From positions 1,426,001 through 1,490,000 of the forward strand of contig CAVPZC010000001.1 of the NCBI GenBank assembly GCA_963710175.1: a stretch of 64,000 nucleotides of DNA, read 5' to 3'. Both the position numbers and the translations under genes were made by a program. Under the pieces are notes generated by a model. The model did not search any database. It was not told the DNA's origin and was given only the letters and a program-made list of their open reading frames with translations. Source of the DNA: Phormidesmis sp963710175. GTDB lineage: Bacteria; Cyanobacteriota; Cyanobacteriia; Phormidesmidales; Phormidesmidaceae. Positions 25,126-33,798 of the stretch are shown one piece after another (position 1 is the first letter of the stretch; each line of letters opens with the position of its first letter).

Positions 25126-26005
25126 AGGCCTCTAAAAACGGAGTGCGATAGCCGTCTTCACGCCAGACAATGGGAAAAAAGCTTTCGTCCATCGTGTCGT
25201 CGCCGTGGATGCGGTATTTGCCAGCTACGTATCCGCCCTGGACGTAAGCACCCGCCGACTGAAATTCGGCCTCGGCAGAGACGTGAATAATCACCAGGCT
25301 GCGGCGCACTACGTCTACTGTATTCTGGCCAGAACCGTGCCAGATGTTGCCATGATGAAACACGCAGCTACCGGGGGCTAGCTCCATCTGCACAACTTCG
25401 GTTTTCTCTACGCCTGCGAGCTTAGCGGCCTGTTGCATCTCCGAGAGATAGCTTTTGTTCTGGTTGTGAAATTCTGGTACGGCTGCTGAGACTGTCCAGG
25501 CGTGAGAGCCGGGTACATATTCAATCGTACTTGCGCCCGGAAAGGCGTTGCTCAGGGCGACCCAACAGGTCATCGCACCGCTAGGCGTGTGCGATTTGAT
25601 GTACATAGAGTCTTGATGCAGGGTCGTTTCTTTAGCGGTGGGCGGCTTTTGCCAGAGCCCATCTGTCAGCAGCCGTGCGCCCGACCAACCTTCTAGTGCG
25701 GCGGCAATCTGACCGGCTTTTTCAGACATAACGATGGCGGCCATAGCGCGATCGCACCGCCACACCCCGGTCATTTGCCCAGCGACGCCTGACTTTCCTA
25801 AGTAAGGATTCCAGTGCCACTCATCGGGATAAATCCCCGTTTCAAATTCGCCTGCATAGAGCCCGTCAAATCTTTGTAGCAATCGCTCTACCTGCTCGGG
25901 GGCAAACAGGTTTTCGACGACTAAAAAGCCGTCTCGATGAAACTGCTCAACTTGCTCAGCGGTAATTGGTTGCTCAGCAGTGATGGGTGACTGTATGGTT
26001 TGCAT
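25115..26005 (-). CDS. PhyH-family Fe(II)/2-oxoglutarate dioxygenase (paralogue 2, intact site)
   Basis: This 296-residue protein has an intact facial triad: His130-Gln131-Asp132 (LHQDSMYI) and His223 in NIWHGSGQN. An arginine further on could bind 2-oxoglutarate. The family hydroxylates a range of small molecules including phytanoyl-CoA, ectoine and amino acids; the substrate here is unknown. It is the first gene of a minus-strand operon with the degenerate paralogue (11-bp overlap) and the Cys-less amidotransferase-like gene. A third homologue at 62885 sits beside amine-oxidation genes, which suggests nitrogenous substrates for this subfamily. Confidence 0.9.
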   Translation of the reverse strand: MQTIQSPITAEQPITAEQVEQFHRDGFLVVENLFAPEQVERLLQRFDGLYAGEFETGIYPDEWHWNPYLGKSGVAGQMTGVWRCDRAMAAIVMSEKAGQIAAALEGWSGARLLTDGLWQKPPTAKETTLHQDSMYIKSHTPSGAMTCWVALSNAFPGASTIEYVPGSHAWTVSAAVPEFHNQNKSYLSEMQQAAKLAGVEKTEVVQMELAPGSCVFHHGNIWHGSGQNTVDVVRRSLVIIHVSAEAEFQSAGAYVQGGYVAGKYRIHGDDTMDESFFPIVWREDGYRTPFLEAYDH

Positions 26006-26125
26006 GGCCTCTGCGCTTGTCTTTGGCTCTCAGTTTACTCACAAATTTCTAGAGATTCTGTAGGCTATGAGGCTGCTAGGATAGCAATCGATGACATTTT
26101 TATCTCAGCTGACGGCGAAGCGGCA

Positions 26126-26374
26126 GCGCGGATAGGTAGGTGTTTTGGGCAGTAGGCCTTTACTAGAGGGCTCAAACGGCCAAACACCAGCGGTTAGCAG
26201 TATGTGATGGCGTTGGGAGGTTCGCGCAGTGCTCGAAAAGCCTGATGACTCTGGCATGTGTCGGTCTTGTCGTAAGCAAATCCTATGCACACTCAGTATG
26301 AAATGCTATATTTAATTCGATCCGCGCGATCGCACCTTGAAAATCAAATACTGCAAGCCTTTCCAACGCCCGCC
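26126..26374 (+). promoter_or_regulatory. Leader of CRISPR array A with extended -10 promoter
   Basis: The region from GCGCGGATAGGTAGGTGTT (26126-26144) to the first repeat is alignable with the leader of array B. The distance from this motif to repeat 1 is 249 nt here and 247 nt there. The last 62 nt align without gaps and end in an identical CTGCAAGCCTTTCCAACGCC. An extended -10, TGC-TATATT at 26304-26312 (hexamer 26307-26312), lies exactly 62 nt before the first repeat; array B has TGC-TATAGT at the same distance. No good -35 is visible. The stretch 26006-26125, upstream of the dioxygenase operon, shows no gene. Confidence 0.75.
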
Positions 26375-28155
26375 GCATCACACCCCCCCAAACCCTCTCA
26401 GGGATTGAAACTGTTATCAATTCGGCCCCTGGCTTTAAATCGGCCCGCATCACACCCCCCCAAACCCTCTCAGGGATTGAAACATTTTGGCGGGCCAGAC
26501 GCCCATGAGAGAGTCTAAGCATCACACCCCCCCAAACCCTCTCAGGGATTGAAACCTTACGCTAACACACTGAGCGTAAACTTTTGGTTGGGGCATCACA
26601 CCCCCCCAAACCCTCTCAGGGATTGAAACTTTTCAAATCGTTTTATTGCCCTCTATCGCAATGAGCATCACACCCCCCCAAACCCTCTCAGGGATTGAAA
26701 CAATAATTTTGGTGATGGGCTTGGGATGTCAATTACGCATCACACCCCCCCAAACCCTCTCAGGGATTGAAACATGGTTTGATTACGGCTAACGATGTGA
26801 GCACTGCGCATCACACCCCCCCAAACCCTCTCAGGGATTGAAACAGCAAACAGTAAATGGGAACTTAACTTTTACTGTGGCATCACACCCCCCCAAACCC
26901 TCTCAGGGATTGAAACAACGTTTGCAGCAGCGATCGCCCACTGCTGAGCATCCCAGCATCACACCCCCCCAAACCCTCTCAGGGATTGAAACTTTTCGAG
27001 TGCTTGGAGCTGGGCAGGCGTCAGGCGCATCACACCCCCCCAAACCCTCTCAGGGATTGAAACCATCGCTGAGCGACCGATCTACCTCGAAGCGCTCAGG
27101 GCATCACACCCCCCCAAACCCTCTCAGGGATTGAAACGTACTCAGAGAATTGGCCGAGAAAGCCACGGGCGTAGGGCATCACACCCCCCCAAACCCTCTC
27201 AGGGATTGAAACACGATAGATACCAGTCGCGTCAGCATTGCGTATATGCATCACACCCCCCCAAACCCTCTCAGGGATTGAAACCCTGAGGATTTAGAGA
27301 TAGAAGCTCAACGGCTTTGGGCATCACACCCCCCCAAACCCTCTCAGGGATTGAAACTCAGTCTCGCCTATCGTTTCAAGGCGTTCTTCGTGCATCACAC
27401 CCCCCCAAACCCTCTCAGGGATTGAAACCTGATTCCTACCATTCAAGCCGATATCGTAAGCCAGAAGGCATCACACACCCCCAAACCCTCTCAGGGATTG
27501 AAACAAGACAATCAAGGCAGCAACCTAGTTACCTTGATTGCATCACACCCCCCCAAACCCTCTCAGGGATTGAAACATGCAATATATCTTACACGATATT
27601 TCAGTAGCTCGTGGCATCACACCCCCCCAAACCCTCTCAGGGATTGAAACCTAGCGCCTCATTCTCTTTATCTATTGGCTTGCCAGCATCACACCCCCCC
27701 AAACCCTCTCAGGGATTGAAACCTACCGCTGCTGCTGCTATGGTTTGTAGCCCGCCAGCATCACACCCCCCCAAACCCTCTCAGGGATTGAAACAAGTAC
27801 AGACGCTTGTACGGTGGAAGGCAAGGGGGCATCACACCCCCCCAAACCCTCTCAGGGATTGAAACAGTGCCCAGCCGGAATAGCGCGGGGCTGAGCAGGG
27901 CATCACACCCCCCCAAACCCTCTCAGGGATTGAAACCTAGCTTCTCTCCACCCTTGACTAGAGATTGCACGGCATCACACCCCCCCAAACCCTCTCAGGG
28001 ATTGAAACGTGGTCAGCAGCTCAGTCAACCCTGCGGGGGCGTGGGCATCACACACCCCCCAAACCCTCTCAGGGATTGAAACTTGATTTGGATGTATCAT
28101 GATATGCGTACAACTGCGAGCACCAAACCCCCAAAAACTCTCTCAGGGATTGAAC
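26375..28155 (+). CRISPR. CRISPR array A: 24 repeats plus one degenerate terminal repeat
   Basis: The 37-nt repeats begin GCATCACACC and end AGGGATTGAAAC, with a small CCCT-ctc-AGGG stem. The first is at 26375-26411. Repeats recur every 71-76 nt, giving 24 unique spacers of about 34-39 nt. Repeats at 27468 and 28045 carry a single C-to-A change (CACACACC). The last unit (28120-28155) is degenerate and 36 nt long. Degeneration at this end, the GAAAC terminus and the leader upstream all place the leader end at 26375 and transcription on the plus strand. The 3' 12 nt equal those of array B, so the same Cas6 probably processes both. Confidence 0.97.
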
Positions 28156-28226
28156 CTCAGTAGCATCGTTTCTCGACTGACGCGATCGCCGCCCAACACC
28201 CAACCACGAAGACTCAAGGAAGCTTC

Positions 28227-28901
28227 ATGACGAACCCAAGACTGCTAGAGCGAATAACGGCTAGCAACGCCATTGCTGACGGCAGGCTCACTATCAGAGG
28301 GCAACCCTTAACAGTGGAAGAAGTTTTAGGAAAGCTGGCAGCAGGAGAAACCCACCAAGCTCTATTGAGACAGTACTCCTGGTTGGAAACCGAAGACATC
28401 CACGCTTGCTTGCTCTATGCTCAGCAGTTAGTCAAACAAGTTCAGACAGCGCTATCAGTGAATGACCTGGCTGTAGCCATCCCAAAAATCATTGAGGAAG
28501 CGCCCTATATTCGGCTGCTCATACTGTTTGGCTCCAGAGCGAGAGGCCATGCAACGCAAGGCAGCGACTGGGACTTTGCTTTCATATGCGACGAAAATAG
28601 CAGAAAACAGTACGAAAACGGTGGTATGAGTTCAATGCGTGTTTGGGTACTCATACAAAGAATCTGTCGCCTAAAAGATGACGAGATTGATGTGGTCGAT
28701 CTAAGAGAATGTTCAGATCTGCTAGCGCACTCCGTTGCTCAGGAAGGTAAACCCCTATACGAAGCAGAACCAGAACTGTTCGATAAGTTTCGGCAAAAGC
28801 ACTTACTTAGCCCTGAAAAGCTAAAAGAAATTCAGCAGAAAGACAGAGCAAAGATAATGCGAACAATTCAGAACCTGAGAAATGAAAGCGTTCAAACCTA
28901 G
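28227..28901 (+). CDS. DUF433-nucleotidyltransferase fusion (MntA-like antitoxin), copy 1
   Basis: This 224-residue fusion has an N-terminal DUF433 domain (about residues 5-70; IRGQPLTVEEVLGKLAAGET, then helix-turn-helix-like YSWLETEDIHACLLYA). A minimal nucleotidyltransferase follows (about 85-175). The family motif G-S-x10-D-x-D is intact: Gly102-Ser103 and Asp114/Asp116 in FGSRARG...SDWDF. In MntA/HepT systems such proteins neutralise the HEPN toxin by adding AMP to its active-site Tyr. Here the next gene encodes that HEPN partner with a 20-bp overlap. The gene lies 71 bp after CRISPR array A. A paralogue of identical layout is inside the cas operon at 32684. Confidence 0.9.
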   Translation: MTNPRLLERITASNAIADGRLTIRGQPLTVEEVLGKLAAGETHQALLRQYSWLETEDIHACLLYAQQLVKQVQTALSVNDLAVAIPKIIEEAPYIRLLILFGSRARGHATQGSDWDFAFICDENSRKQYENGGMSSMRVWVLIQRICRLKDDEIDVVDLRECSDLLAHSVAQEGKPLYEAEPELFDKFRQKHLLSPEKLKEIQQKDRAKIMRTIQNLRNESVQT

Positions 28902-29340
28902 CGTCGTCAACAGAAAGCTAGCGTATATCGAAGAGCGGCTAAATCGCCTCGTGAAATTCAGAGAGACTACGATTGAAGACTATTTAGAGAGCCCAGACTA
29001 TCAAGATATTGTCGAAAGAAATTTAGAAGTTCTGATTCAGGCCGCCTCTGATATTAACAGATACATTTTGACAAGGCTCACTGGGTCAGCAGAGACCGAA
29101 TCAGAATATGTTTCCAATGCTGATTCTTTTCTTTTGCTAGCTCAAGCCGAATTGCTTTCTCAACCACTCGCTGAAAGGCTGGCAGAGTCAGGAAAATTTC
29201 GAAATGTGCTGGCCCATTTGTATGACGAAATCCTTCCGGAAAAGGTCATTGAAGCCATGCGAACAACATTGCAGTACTACCCTGATTATCTTTTTTCCAT
29301 TCAGTCGTATATAGACTCGTTAGAGAGTGAGCCCAATTAG
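28882..29340 (+). CDS. HEPN-domain protein (HepT-like toxin), copy 1
   Basis: This 152-residue all-helical protein carries the HEPN RNase motif R-x4-H-x-Y: Arg107, His112 and Tyr114 in KFRNVLAHLYDE. It is DUF86/HepT-like. Members cut RNA and are silenced by the adjacent nucleotidyltransferase, which AMPylates the Tyr. The gene overlaps the partner by 20 bp, so translation is coupled. It is convergent with the WYL regulator gene (44-bp gap). The active-site triplet is complete, so a working toxin is plausible. Confidence 0.9.
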   Translation: MKAFKPSVVNRKLAYIEERLNRLVKFRETTIEDYLESPDYQDIVERNLEVLIQAASDINRYILTRLTGSAETESEYVSNADSFLLLAQAELLSQPLAERLAESGKFRNVLAHLYDEILPEKVIEAMRTTLQYYPDYLFSIQSYIDSLESEPN

Positions 29341-29383
29341 AGAATTAGAGTCTTTATGCACTCTGACTACGTCGCGATTCTCT

Positions 29384-30238
29384 CTATTGATAGTTCTGAA
29401 CTGTCTTCTCCAAATCCTGGACAAAGCGATCGCGCACTTCCCTCGGCCCCACAATCACACAGTCCGCCCCATAGCGCCGCACCTCCCGAAAAAACCAAAA
29501 CGTATTGTGAACCCGTCTGATTACTCGTCTGATCTGCTGTTCGGGTAGCCATTCATTCACCAGATCAGTCTTAGTCTTTGAGCGGTAGCCCACCGCCAAA
29601 TAGCCCAATAAATGCAGCTCGACATCGACATAGCTCAGTCTAGGCTGCCAGGAACCTTCAACCGGGGACAGTACCGCCTCATCCGGAATCCGGTCTAGCC
29701 GCAGCGACCAGTTATGCTTCAGCACGTCAATATCTTTATTGCTCTCCGTCTGGTCACACCAGCAGTCCAAATACTGACGCTCTTCATGGCGCTGTATGCG
29801 AGCATAGCGCACGGTAAAGCTCCAAATGCGATCAGCCGCGTCCTGATAAGCCAGCCGAAACGGGCGATCGCGTCGCAAAAACCCCTCTAGCTGCACCCGC
29901 CAGGGCTCCCCTGGTTCATCCACCCAGCCCTGAATTTCCTGCCGCAGCGGACGGCTCAGCTCACTGCGCTCCAACAGCAAATGAGCCAGCTCCAACGCCT
30001 CAGCAAAGTAGCCTTCATCTTTAAGCTGGTTTAGCGCTCTGTTGATTGTGTCAACGCGATCGCGCTCCCAATCGTGATTCGTCGCGATGCAAAGCTTGCC
30101 CTGAGCGATCGCTTTGATAAGTTTTGAAACGTTAGCATTGTCGCCCCAGGTCTGCCCAAAGTCCAGCGCAAGCTGCTCTAGCTGAACCTTTTCCTGTTCC
30201 GAAATCGAAAGCGTAATCGAGGATCGTTTGCGAACCAT
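29384..30238 (-). CDS. WYL-domain transcriptional regulator of the CRISPR locus
   Basis: The product is about 284 residues from the ATG at 30238 (MVRKRSSITLSISEQEKV). An upstream in-frame start at 30325 would cover a palindromic operator and is less likely. The N-terminal 50 residues resemble a ribbon-helix-helix DNA-binding domain. A helical middle precedes the WYL domain (about 130-230), with FRLAYQDAADRIWSFTVRYARIQRHEERQYL and later RIPDEAV. WYL regulators adjoin type I-D loci in cyanobacteria; Sll7009 of Synechocystis 6803 is a known negative regulator of crRNA accumulation from its I-D CRISPR. The gene is divergent from cas3, the expected place for such a repressor. Confidence 0.87.
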   Translation of the reverse strand: MVRKRSSITLSISEQEKVQLEQLALDFGQTWGDNANVSKLIKAIAQGKLCIATNHDWERDRVDTINRALNQLKDEGYFAEALELAHLLLERSELSRPLRQEIQGWVDEPGEPWRVQLEGFLRRDRPFRLAYQDAADRIWSFTVRYARIQRHEERQYLDCWCDQTESNKDIDVLKHNWSLRLDRIPDEAVLSPVEGSWQPRLSYVDVELHLLGYLAVGYRSKTKTDLVNEWLPEQQIRRVIRRVHNTFWFFREVRRYGADCVIVGPREVRDRFVQDLEKTVQNYQ

Positions 30239-30250
30239 AGCCCTTCCTAA

Positions 30251-30268
30251 AAAGTGTAAGTACACTTT
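30251..30268. promoter_or_regulatory. Palindromic operator candidate between WYL gene and cas3
   Basis: A perfect inverted repeat AAAGTGTA-ag-TACACTTT lies 12 bp upstream of the WYL start, in the gap shared with divergent cas3 (30239-30426). A second short palindrome GCACGTGC is at 30327-30334. An RHH-WYL dimer could bind here and control its own gene and the cas operon. This is inferred from symmetry and position only. Confidence 0.5.
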
Positions 30269-30426
30269 GTTCATGCACCACTTGACCAACTCTATTTTCA
30301 CAGGCATTATGGACTTATGCAACAAAGCACGTGCACTAGGTCACTTCACTTAGCGCAGTGCAACGGATGAAAGCCAGTAAAATAAGGTTAAGACGCCATC
30401 AGTCAAAGAGGTTTCATAGCGTCCTT

Positions 30427-32604
30427 ATGTTCTCTATCCAGCTCAAGTCTGTTTATTCTTGCCCGGCTGAAGATGTTCCTAATGGCATTCATATGCCTGA
30501 CGGCTGGCGGCTCTCATGGCACCAGGCAGAGACGCTCAAGGCACTGCAAAATCCCGACATAGACGTGGTCTTTAACACCGCTATGACAGGAGATGGCAAA
30601 AGTCTTAGCGGCGTACCTGGACTTTCTTGCAGGGCAGCTGTACTGCGATTGGGCTGTATCCTACTAATGCGCTAGCTGGCGATCAAGAGACTCAGTTAAA
30701 GGATTATATCGCCAAATTTCAGCCCTCGAACGATCCTAGAGTCAGTCGGCTCAGTGGTGCAGAGCTAGAGATTTACGCTGAGAATGAGGGGCTAAGAAAG
30801 GGAAGTGCGATCGCTTCTCGGGCGAGCCAGTCTGAAGTCTTAATTACCAATCCTGATATCTTTCACTTTCTGCATCGTGGCGCTTACATCACTGATAAAG
30901 ATACGCCAGATAAGCTCTGGAATCGTATTGACAAAGAATTTAATCTGTTCATTTTTGACGAATTTCATGTTTTTGCCACACCGCAAGTTGTCAGCGTTCT
31001 CAACACGATGCTGTTGATCAGAGTCACAAACCGACGTAAAAAGTTTTTGTTTCTCTCGGCAACGCCCAAAGCATCTCTTTTGAGGCGCTTAGAGAAAGCC
31101 GGGTTTAGGTGCCAGTTGATTAATCCTGTGGATGAGGGCAAGTATAAATTTCCCGAAACTGAGGCAGAAACAGTCGATCTAACAAATTGTCACTGGCGAC
31201 AGGTGGCTCACGCCATCGATCTTACTTTTGTGCCGATGGAAGCGACTTCTAAAGCTTCGGAATCTTGGCTAAAGGAGAATCAAGAACGCATTCTCACGCT
31301 GTTTACAGACCATCCCGGCAGTAAGGGTGCGATCATTCTAAATTCTATTGCCGCTGTAAAGCGGCTAACCCCTATTTTCAAGGCGTTACTTGCAAATGAC
31401 GGGCTAGTTGTTCGAGAGAATACAGGTCTATCTGGCCAACAGGAGAAAGCTAGCTCGCTTGCGGCAGATTTGGTGATTGGCACCAGCACCATTGATGTTG
31501 GCATAGATTTTAAGATTAACTTTCTCATTTTTGAGTCTTCAGATGCAGGTAACTTTATTCAGCGGTTGGGCCGACTGGGACGGCATGAGGGCTATGAGAA
31601 AGCGGGGCAGAACAGTGCAGTTTGACGGATTTAGAGCCTATGCGCTGGTGCCTAACTTCTTTGTCGAGCGGCTGTTTGCGGGGGAGAGTGCGGTGCTGGC
31701 TGAGGGGGAGGTGTGCGATCGCATCCACTTCCAAACTCTCATCCGCGAAAAATATCGCCAGATCAACGACTTTGAAGGCTATTACAAACGCTGGGGCTCA
31801 GTTCAGTCATTCAGACTGTTGTACGATCTCAAAAATCCTCATATTCAACAGCAATATGCCGGATCTTTACAGCGTTTTCAGGCGAGCTGCGAGGAAGTGT
31901 TCGACACACCCATGAGGACAGTCGCTGGGCGCGTTAAAGGATGGGCCAACGAGTGGCAAACGGTTTCAGGCAGAAAAGGAAATCCCATCGTTGATGATGC
32001 TACTAGCTTTCGCGGGTCGAGCCCACTGCTGTGCGGCCTGTACGATTTGACTGAACCCAACGAAGCAGATCGCTTCAAAACCTACGACCTTCCCGGCGTG
32101 TTGAGCAATCTCAATATCGAAATGTGGACTAAAAAGGGCTTTCTAGAATCGCTCAAAGCGATCGCTAAGCGCACAGGACAGCCAATTGCCAAAGGACGCT
32201 TTGAGTATTGCTTAGGCTTTATGCGGTTACGAGGCTACCGAGAAGAAAGGTTGAACTGGAAATTCACATTTCCCGGTGACCTGCAACCCTTTGCTGATAC
32301 GTGGAAGGTACAGGTGCTAGAAAAATTACAAATTTGGCAACCAGACAACCCCTGGGCTGGGGAGATTAACCGGCAACTGAAGAAGAAAGCACTGGTTTGC
32401 TACGTACTGCGCAAGCCCACTCAAGAAGTCCGCCTGAGACTTCAGCTACCGATGCACTTTCAGATATATCCCATCAGCGACTCGTACAGCATTCACGATG
32501 CAAATGCTCCCTACTCGGTGGCCTTTGGTCAGTCGGCCCTGCTGATCGAAACCCTGGCCCACCGGTTCAGAAACGATCCAGGAGGTGAGTTATGGATTGC
32601 TTAA
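30427..32604 (+). pseudogene. cas3: cas3 (type I-D Cas3' helicase), three frameshifts
   Basis: The coding sequence is spread over three frames but reads as one I-D Cas3 helicase of about 725 residues. Frame 1 runs from the ATG at 30427 through Walker A TAMTGDGKS. About eight codons (LAAYLDFL) are in frame 2 (30605-30628). Frame 3 then runs to 31625 with LYPTNALAGDQ, Walker B-like LFIFDEFHVFA, FLSATPKA and FIQRLGRLGRH. The last part, from 31621 (FDGFRAYALVPNFF) to 32604, is in the following frame. Each break fits one extra base (near 30601-30605, 30626-30629 and before 31621). There is no HD nuclease domain, as expected for I-D, where HD is on Cas10d. Either the gene is inactive or the sequence has errors. 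Confidence 0.85.
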
Positions 32605-32653
32605 GGAATACAGTGTTGTATCCGCGCTACCCTGATTTTCTAATAGTCGGGTA

Positions 32654-32659
32654 TATAAT
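32654..32659 (+). promoter_or_regulatory. -10 promoter element ahead of the second DUF433-MNT gene
   Basis: TATAAT at 32654-32659 within GGGTATATAATTACG lies 24 bp before the ATG at 32684, in the 79-bp gap after cas3. A weak -35-like CTGATT (32632-32637) is 16 bp upstream. It could give the toxin-antitoxin pair and the following cas genes a transcript independent of cas3. Predicted from sequence only. Confidence 0.5.
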
Positions 32660-32683
32660 TACGAAAGCTTCAGGTAGGTTTCT

Positions 32684-33352
32684 ATGACGATACAAGCGCT
32701 ATTAGGGCGAATAACTACCCGTGACACTATCTTTGATGGGAAACCCAGCATTCGAGGGTACCCTCTCACTGTTGAGACCGTTTTAGGGCAGTTAGCGGCT
32801 GGAGAAACCTACAAAAGCTTGTCCGCACAATATGGCTGGCTAGAGCTAGAAGATATTCAGGCTTGCTTACTCTATGCCCAGCGTTTAGTTAGTCACTCGC
32901 CCCCCGAGCCGTCATGGGAAGATTTGGCGGCGGCTATTCCAGCTATCTTGGAACAAGCGCCTTATATTCAGTTACTTGTTCTGTTTGGATCTAGAGCCAG
33001 AGGTACCGCTGGGCAAAGCAGCGATTGGGACTTTGCTTTTTTATGCGATGAAGATCAGCGAAAACGGTATGAAAACGACGGCTTTGGTTTTTTACGCATA
33101 TGGGGCATCTTGCAAGATATCTACCATCTTGAAGATGGCCAGATTGACGCTATAGAGATGAAAGATTGTTCAGACCTGTTAGCTCATTACATTGCTAAAG
33201 AAGGAAAGATTCTGTACGAGCGCTCTCCAGGTATGTTTGAAAATTTTAGAAAGGTCAAACTAAAGACGCCAGAAGAGCTTAAGGAAAACAGTCAGAAAAT
33301 GAGGGAAAAAACACGTCAAACGATAGAGAAGCTTAAACAGGCCGTAAAGTAA
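32684..33352 (+). CDS. DUF433-nucleotidyltransferase fusion (MntA-like antitoxin), copy 2, within cas operon
   Basis: This 222-residue paralogue of the protein at 28227 has the same layout: DUF433 (about residues 5-70; GYPLTVETVLGQLAAGET) then a nucleotidyltransferase with Gly102-Ser103 and Asp114/Asp116 (FGSRARG...SDWDF). All key residues are intact. A good TATAAT precedes the gene. Its stop overlaps the HEPN start by one base (TAATG), so the pair is coupled. It is located between cas3 and cas10d and on the same strand, a position not occupied in the standard cyanobacterial I-D gene order that I know. It probably AMPylates and silences the HEPN partner. Confidence 0.9.
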   Translation: MTIQALLGRITTRDTIFDGKPSIRGYPLTVETVLGQLAAGETYKSLSAQYGWLELEDIQACLLYAQRLVSHSPPEPSWEDLAAAIPAILEQAPYIQLLVLFGSRARGTAGQSSDWDFAFLCDEDQRKRYENDGFGFLRIWGILQDIYHLEDGQIDAIEMKDCSDLLAHYIAKEGKILYERSPGMFENFRKVKLKTPEELKENSQKMREKTRQTIEKLKQAVK

Positions 33353-33798
33353 TGACGTTTGACGAAAACTCAGTGCGTTTGCGGATTCAGCTGATCGCTG
33401 GTTATCTCGCAGAAATGAACCTGCTTAGAGAAATGGATCCCGAAGAGATTTTCAACGATGTTTTTAAATATAGAGCGGCTGAAAGGCTTCACGAACTAAT
33501 TATTCAAGCGTCGATAGATGTTAACCGTCACTGTCTTTCTGAGCTACATGGTATGGCACCCACAACTAATGCAGACGTTTTTATCAAGGCTGCGGAGGTC
33601 GATATTCTACCCCCTGACTTGGCAATGAAGCTGGCAGAGGCTAGTAAATTCAGAAATTTCTTGGCTCATCACTATGAAAGGATCGATCCTTTTATCGTAG
33701 TTGAAAGTATTGAGTCTATTTGTATCAACTTTCAGCGCTATTTGGACTGTCTGGAAAATTACGTAAGTTCTCTACAAGATGATGACACAGCAATCTGA
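33352..33798 (+). CDS. HEPN-domain protein (HepT-like toxin), copy 2, overlapping cas10d
   Basis: This 148-residue helical protein has an intact HEPN motif R-x4-H-x-Y: Arg101, His106 and Tyr108 in KFRNFLAHHYERI. Sequence and length parallel the protein at 28882, though the two have diverged clearly. The start overlaps the antitoxin stop by one base. The 3' end overlaps the cas10d start (33779) by 20 bp, so ribosomes translating the toxin would also feed cas10d. This physically ties the pair to the interference genes. Confidence 0.9.
   Translation: MTFDENSVRLRIQLIAGYLAEMNLLREMDPEEIFNDVFKYRAAERLHELIIQASIDVNRHCLSELHGMAPTTNADVFIKAAEVDILPPDLAMKLAEASKFRNFLAHHYERIDPFIVVESIESICINFQRYLDCLENYVSSLQDDDTAI

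Noticed and set aside
26285..28079. Several ORFs of 77-98 codons across array A with repeated SHPPKPSQGLKP-type peptides
   Set aside because: They are translations of the 37-nt CRISPR repeats with unique spacers between them and have no ribosome-binding sites, so they are not a repetitive protein.
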